Part shown: in pieces, positions 59,765-63,054 of the stretch
Position numbering within the stretch: the stretch's first letter is position 1
Layout: the number at the start of each line of letters is the position of its first letter
NCBI GenBank assembly: GCA_963205075.1
Contig: CAUJIU010000028.1
Location: 1 to 63,054 of the forward strand
Direction of reading: 5' to 3'
DNA length: 63,054 bases
From: Pseudomonadota bacterium
GTDB taxonomy: Bacteria; Pseudomonadota; Alphaproteobacteria; Rhodobacterales; Rhodobacteraceae
Program-made: the position numbers and the translations under genes
Notes under the pieces: generated by a model
Database searches by the model: none
What the model was told of the DNA's origin: nothing
Seen by the model: only the letters and a program-made list of their open reading frames with translations

Positions 59765-62203
59765 CTAGGCCCTGACCCGTGCGTTGGCGGGATCGACGAA
59801 AGGTTCAAGGCTGATGCGCGCGGGGAAAGGCTGGTTGGCGACCACCAGTTCGTAGCTGCCTCCGGTCAGGAAGTCGTCGCTGACCCCGGCCTCGTGGCGC
59901 ACATAGCCGTAGCCGATGCTTTGCCCCACCGTGTAGCCATAGCCGCCCGAGGTGAGATAGCCCACCGGCGCGCCGTTGCGCAGGATGGTTTCGCGCCCCA
60001 CCAGCACCACGCTGTCATCCGCGATCGAGAACCCCGCCATGCGCTTGGCCAGCGGCCGGGACGCCGCCGCCTCCAGCGCCTCCCGCCCGAGGAAGGGCGT
60101 GTTCTTGCGCAACTTGACCGCCCAGCCAAGGCCCGCCTCGAAGGGCGTGTCATTCGGCGTGATGTCGGACGACCAGGCGCGATAGCCCTTTTCCAGCCGC
60201 AGCGACTCGATGGCGCGGTAGCCCACGGGGCGCAGCTTCTCTGCCGCCCCGGCCGCCATCAGCGCATCGAACACCGCGCCAAGATCGTCGATCGGCACAT
60301 GCAGTTCCCAGCCCAGTTCGCCGACATAGGTGATGCGCAGCGCCCGGCAGATCACGCCGCTGACAGCGATGCTCTGCACATGGCCAAAGGGGAAGGCCGC
60401 GTTCGAGACATCGGCCTCGGTCACCTTGGCCAGCACCTCGCGCGCCTTGGGGCCCATCAGCGACAGCGTGCCCCAGTCCTCGGTCACGTCGGTGAGGCTG
60501 ACGCCGCTTTCGGGCAAGTGGCCGGCGATCCAGGCGAAGTCATGAGTGCGGAACCCGGTGCCGGTGACGATGTAGAACCGGTCTTCGGCCAGCCGCGCCA
60601 CCGTCAGGTCGGCCTCGATGCCGCCCCGGCTGTTGAGAAGCTGGCTATAGGTCAGGCGGCCCACCGGGCGCGCGACATCGTTGGCGCAGATCCAGTCCAG
60701 CGCGGCGGCGGCGCCCGGCCCGGTCAGCTCGAACTTGGCGAAGGATGACTGGTCGAACACCCCGACATGGTCGCGCACATGCGCGTGCTCGGCGCCCACA
60801 TGGGCAAACCAGTTCTGCCGCCCCATCGAATAGACATCGCGCGGCTCGACCCCCTCGGGCGCGAACCAGTTGGGCCGCTCCCAACCCAGCTTGGAGCCAA
60901 AGACCGCGCCCCGCGCCTTGAGCCGCTCATAGAGCGGCGAGACGATGCGCGGGCGGCCCGAGAGGTATTCCTCATGCGGGAAACCGATGGTGTAATGCTT
61001 GCCATAGGCCTCGGCGGTGCGGTCGCAGACCCATTGCCGGTCGCGGTGCATTTCCGAAAAGCGCAGGATATCGACCGCCCAGAGGTCAAGCGGCGCCTCG
61101 CCGCTCATCACCCATTCGGCCAGCACCCAGCCCGCCCCGCCGCCCGAGGCGATGCCGAAGGCGTTGAAGCCCGCGCCCACGAACATGTTGGCGCATTCCG
61201 GCGCGGCGCCGAGGATGAAGTTGCCATCCGGGGTAAAGCTCTCGGAGCCGTTGATCATCTGCTTGACGCCCACGGACTCGAGCGCCGGCACCCGCGCGAT
61301 GGCCTGCTCCATATGCTGCTCGAAATGGTCGTAATCGTCGCCAAAGAGGCCGAACTGCCAGTCATCGGGCACGTCGCCCAGCACCCAGGGCTGCGGGTTG
61401 GGCTCGTAGCCGCCCATCACCAGGCCACCGACCTCCTCCTTGAAATAGATGCGCCGGTCGGGGTCGCGCAGGGTTGGCGCGTCCTTGGCGAGGCCCTCGA
61501 TCCGCTCGGTGATGATGTATTGATGCTTGACCGGTTGCAGTGGCACGTTGATGCCGGCCATCGCCCCCACCTGCCGCGCCCATTGGCCGGCGCAGTTGAC
61601 CACCCTGTCGCAGGCGATCTCGCCCCTGGTGGTGCGCACCGCCGTGATCCGGTTGCCCTGCATGGCAAAGCCCGTCACCCGCACATCCTCGTAGATGCGC
61701 GCGCCATGCATCCGCGCGCCCTTGGCCAGCGACAGCGTGATGTCGGACGGGCTTGCCTGCCCGTCGGTCGGCAGCCAGCTGGCGCCCACCAGGTCCGAGA
61801 CATCCATCAGCGGCCACATCCGGGCCACTTCGGCGGGCGAGATCAGGTGCATGTCCATCCCGAAACTGCGCGCCGTGGTCGCCAGCCGCTTGTACTCGGT
61901 CCAGCGGTCGTCATTGGTGGCCAGCCGCAGGCAGCCGGTCATCTTCCAGCCGGTTTCGAGCCCGGTCTCGGCATCGAGCCGCTTGTAGAGATCGACCGAA
62001 TATTTCAGCACCTTGGTGATCGAGGCAGAGGACCGCAACTGCCCGACCAGCCCGGCGGCGTGCCAAGTCGACCCCGAGGTCAGCTTGCCCTGTTCCAGGA
62101 GGATCACGTCGGCCTTGTGGTCGCGCGCCAGATGGTAGGCGGTCGAGCAGCCGATGATGCCGCCGCCGATGACGATGATCTGGGCCTGGGTCGGGAATGT
62201 CAT
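59765..62203 (-). CDS. Sarcosine/dimethylglycine dehydrogenase-like FAD oxidoreductase with GcvT domain
   Basis: 812 aa from the ATG at 62203. An N-terminal FAD fold (IIVIGGGIIGCSTAYHLA) with TSGSTWHAAGLVGQLRSS, whose His is the covalent FAD site in this family. The middle is an FAO_M linker near residue 365, and from about residue 420 a GCV_T/GCV_T_C folate-binding domain (ESLRLEKGYRAWSSDITPND). It would demethylate an N-methyl amino acid and pass formaldehyde to tetrahydrofolate. Start overlaps the kinase stop (ATGA). The exact substrate is not determined. Confidence 0.9.
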   Translation of the reverse strand: MTFPTQAQIIVIGGGIIGCSTAYHLARDHKADVILLEQGKLTSGSTWHAAGLVGQLRSSASITKVLKYSVDLYKRLDAETGLETGWKMTGCLRLATNDDRWTEYKRLATTARSFGMDMHLISPAEVARMWPLMDVSDLVGASWLPTDGQASPSDITLSLAKGARMHGARIYEDVRVTGFAMQGNRITAVRTTRGEIACDRVVNCAGQWARQVGAMAGINVPLQPVKHQYIITERIEGLAKDAPTLRDPDRRIYFKEEVGGLVMGGYEPNPQPWVLGDVPDDWQFGLFGDDYDHFEQHMEQAIARVPALESVGVKQMINGSESFTPDGNFILGAAPECANMFVGAGFNAFGIASGGGAGWVLAEWVMSGEAPLDLWAVDILRFSEMHRDRQWVCDRTAEAYGKHYTIGFPHEEYLSGRPRIVSPLYERLKARGAVFGSKLGWERPNWFAPEGVEPRDVYSMGRQNWFAHVGAEHAHVRDHVGVFDQSSFAKFELTGPGAAAALDWICANDVARPVGRLTYSQLLNSRGGIEADLTVARLAEDRFYIVTGTGFRTHDFAWIAGHLPESGVSLTDVTEDWGTLSLMGPKAREVLAKVTEADVSNAAFPFGHVQSIAVSGVICRALRITYVGELGWELHVPIDDLGAVFDALMAAGAAEKLRPVGYRAIESLRLEKGYRAWSSDITPNDTPFEAGLGWAVKLRKNTPFLGREALEAAASRPLAKRMAGFSIADDSVVLVGRETILRNGAPVGYLTSGGYGYTVGQSIGYGYVRHEAGVSDDFLTGGSYELVVANQPFPARISLEPFVDPANARVRA

Positions 62204-63054
62204 TTGGGGATCTTTCCATGAATGGACTGGTAGCGGTCCACGAGTGCGTCGAGCGCGTCGAGATTTTCCTGTGCGTAGGCGTCGAAATCGACGCCCGGAG
62301 TCGAGAGATGGCGCTCGGACACCATGGCCCACATCGCCTCGCGCACCAGCGCCGCGCAGCGCATGGCATCGAAGGCGCGCAGGAAGTCCAGGGTTGGTTT
62401 GCGGCCCAGATAGGCGCGGATCAGGGTCCGGGCCTCGGCGTCCGACATGCGGGCGTTGGAGGCGGCGCTGGCCAGATCGAACATGGCGGTGCCAAAGCCC
62501 GCATATTCGAAATCGATCAGCCAGAGCCGCGCGCCGGTTTGCAGGACGTTGGCGGGCAGCATGTCGTGATGGCCGAAGATGATCGGCAAGGGCACCTGCG
62601 CCGCCTCCAGATGTGCGGCCAGCGCCAGCAGGCCGTCTATCCGCCCGGCCCAATGGCTCTGGCCCGCGCGGATGGTGCGGGCATAGTCGCGGATCACGTG
62701 GAAGGCGTCGAACAGGAAGGCCGGACCCGAGACCAGCGCCGGCATGTCGCGGTGAAACCGCGCCAGTAGCCCGCCCAGCGCCTGCGCACCGGCGCACATC
62801 GCCGCCGCATCCCAGGTCACCGCGTCGAGAAAGGCCGAGACCATGACGCCATTGGCGGAGTACTCCACCTCGGGCGCAAAGCCGGCTGCATGGGCGGCGC
62901 GGGCCACCATCACCTCGCGGTCGCGGAACACGTGATGGAACGGATAGTCATGGCCAAAGCGTACCACATGCGCCCCCGCCGCATCGCGCACCAGCCAGCT
63001 TTCGTTGGACAGCCCGCCGCTGAGTGGCTCGGCCACGATCTCGCCCTGCCAGCA
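62200..63054 (-). CDS. Choline/ethanolamine-kinase-like phosphotransferase, 5' end beyond the window (partial)
   Basis: At least 284 codons; the frame stays open to the window edge, and an in-frame GTG at 63036 could be a start, but kinase homology runs through EPLSGGLSNESWLV and probably continues. Catalytic loop GHHDMLPANVL (HxDxxxxN) and LIDFEYAGFGTAMFDLA as in choline kinases. Pairs with the oxidoreductase through a 4-base overlap. Confidence 0.8.
   Translation of the reverse strand, partial: CWQGEIVAEPLSGGLSNESWLVRDAAGAHVVRFGHDYPFHHVFRDREVMVARAAHAAGFAPEVEYSANGVMVSAFLDAVTWDAAAMCAGAQALGGLLARFHRDMPALVSGPAFLFDAFHVIRDYARTIRAGQSHWAGRIDGLLALAAHLEAAQVPLPIIFGHHDMLPANVLQTGARLWLIDFEYAGFGTAMFDLASAASNARMSDAEARTLIRAYLGRKPTLDFLRAFDAMRCAALVREAMWAMVSERHLSTPGVDFDAYAQENLDALDALVDRYQSIHGKIPK

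Overview
The window is a strongly GC-rich piece of an alphaproteobacterial chromosome, most likely from the Rhodobacteraceae (Roseobacter group). The evidence is an F1-only ATP synthase operon (atpHAGDC), a groESL operon with a CIRCE operator, a TamA-TamB pair, TRAP and oligopeptide transporters, and a large FAD/GcvT-fused demethylase-like enzyme. I found no rRNA, tRNA, CRISPR array, insertion sequence, integrase or prophage gene. The gene order looks like ordinary chromosome with tight spacing and frequent 1-8 nt overlaps.

Layout. 0-13.4 kb is mostly housekeeping: the end of purK, a secreted lipase-like hydrolase, a Nudix hydrolase, groEL/groES, a DUF2161 nuclease-fold protein, Mn-dependent pyrophosphatase, an M29 aminopeptidase, a HAD phosphatase, a MaoC hydratase, a ribF-ycgN-ltaE operon, a DsbA-fold isomerase, prs and an H-type lectin. 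13.5-18.5 kb is atpHAGDC. 18.6-30.6 kb holds a methyltransferase, gloB, clpA, a MotA/TolQ-like plus OmpA/MotB-like coiled-coil pair, a ChaC-type cyclotransferase, a DUF2125 protein, tyrC-hisC and rpsD with a structured leader. 30.8-39 kb is an envelope block: Hint-domain protein, LpxR-like outer membrane protein, tamA and tamB. 39-44.6 kb is an oppABCDF-type peptide ABC operon.

45-53.7 kb is the most interesting part. A seven-gene minus-strand operon encodes an N-formylglutamate-amidohydrolase-family hydrolase, TRAP DctQ-DctM-DctP, a glutamine-synthetase-like ligase, an aldehyde dehydrogenase and an iron alcohol dehydrogenase. It is transcribed away from an RpiR-type regulator. I read it as uptake of an amine or amino alcohol, gamma-glutamylation, two-step oxidation and release of glutamate. 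This is inference, but the gene set fits well.

53.8-63 kb holds an ABC exporter (ATPase, duplicated FtsX-type permease, HlyD adaptor), then two choline-kinase-like phosphotransferases flanking a SAM methyltransferase and a sarcosine/dimethylglycine-dehydrogenase-like protein. The last kinase runs off the window. Together 45-63 kb suggests a region devoted to amino alcohols and methylated amines.

All calls come from reading translations and motifs by eye. No database search or structure prediction was run.
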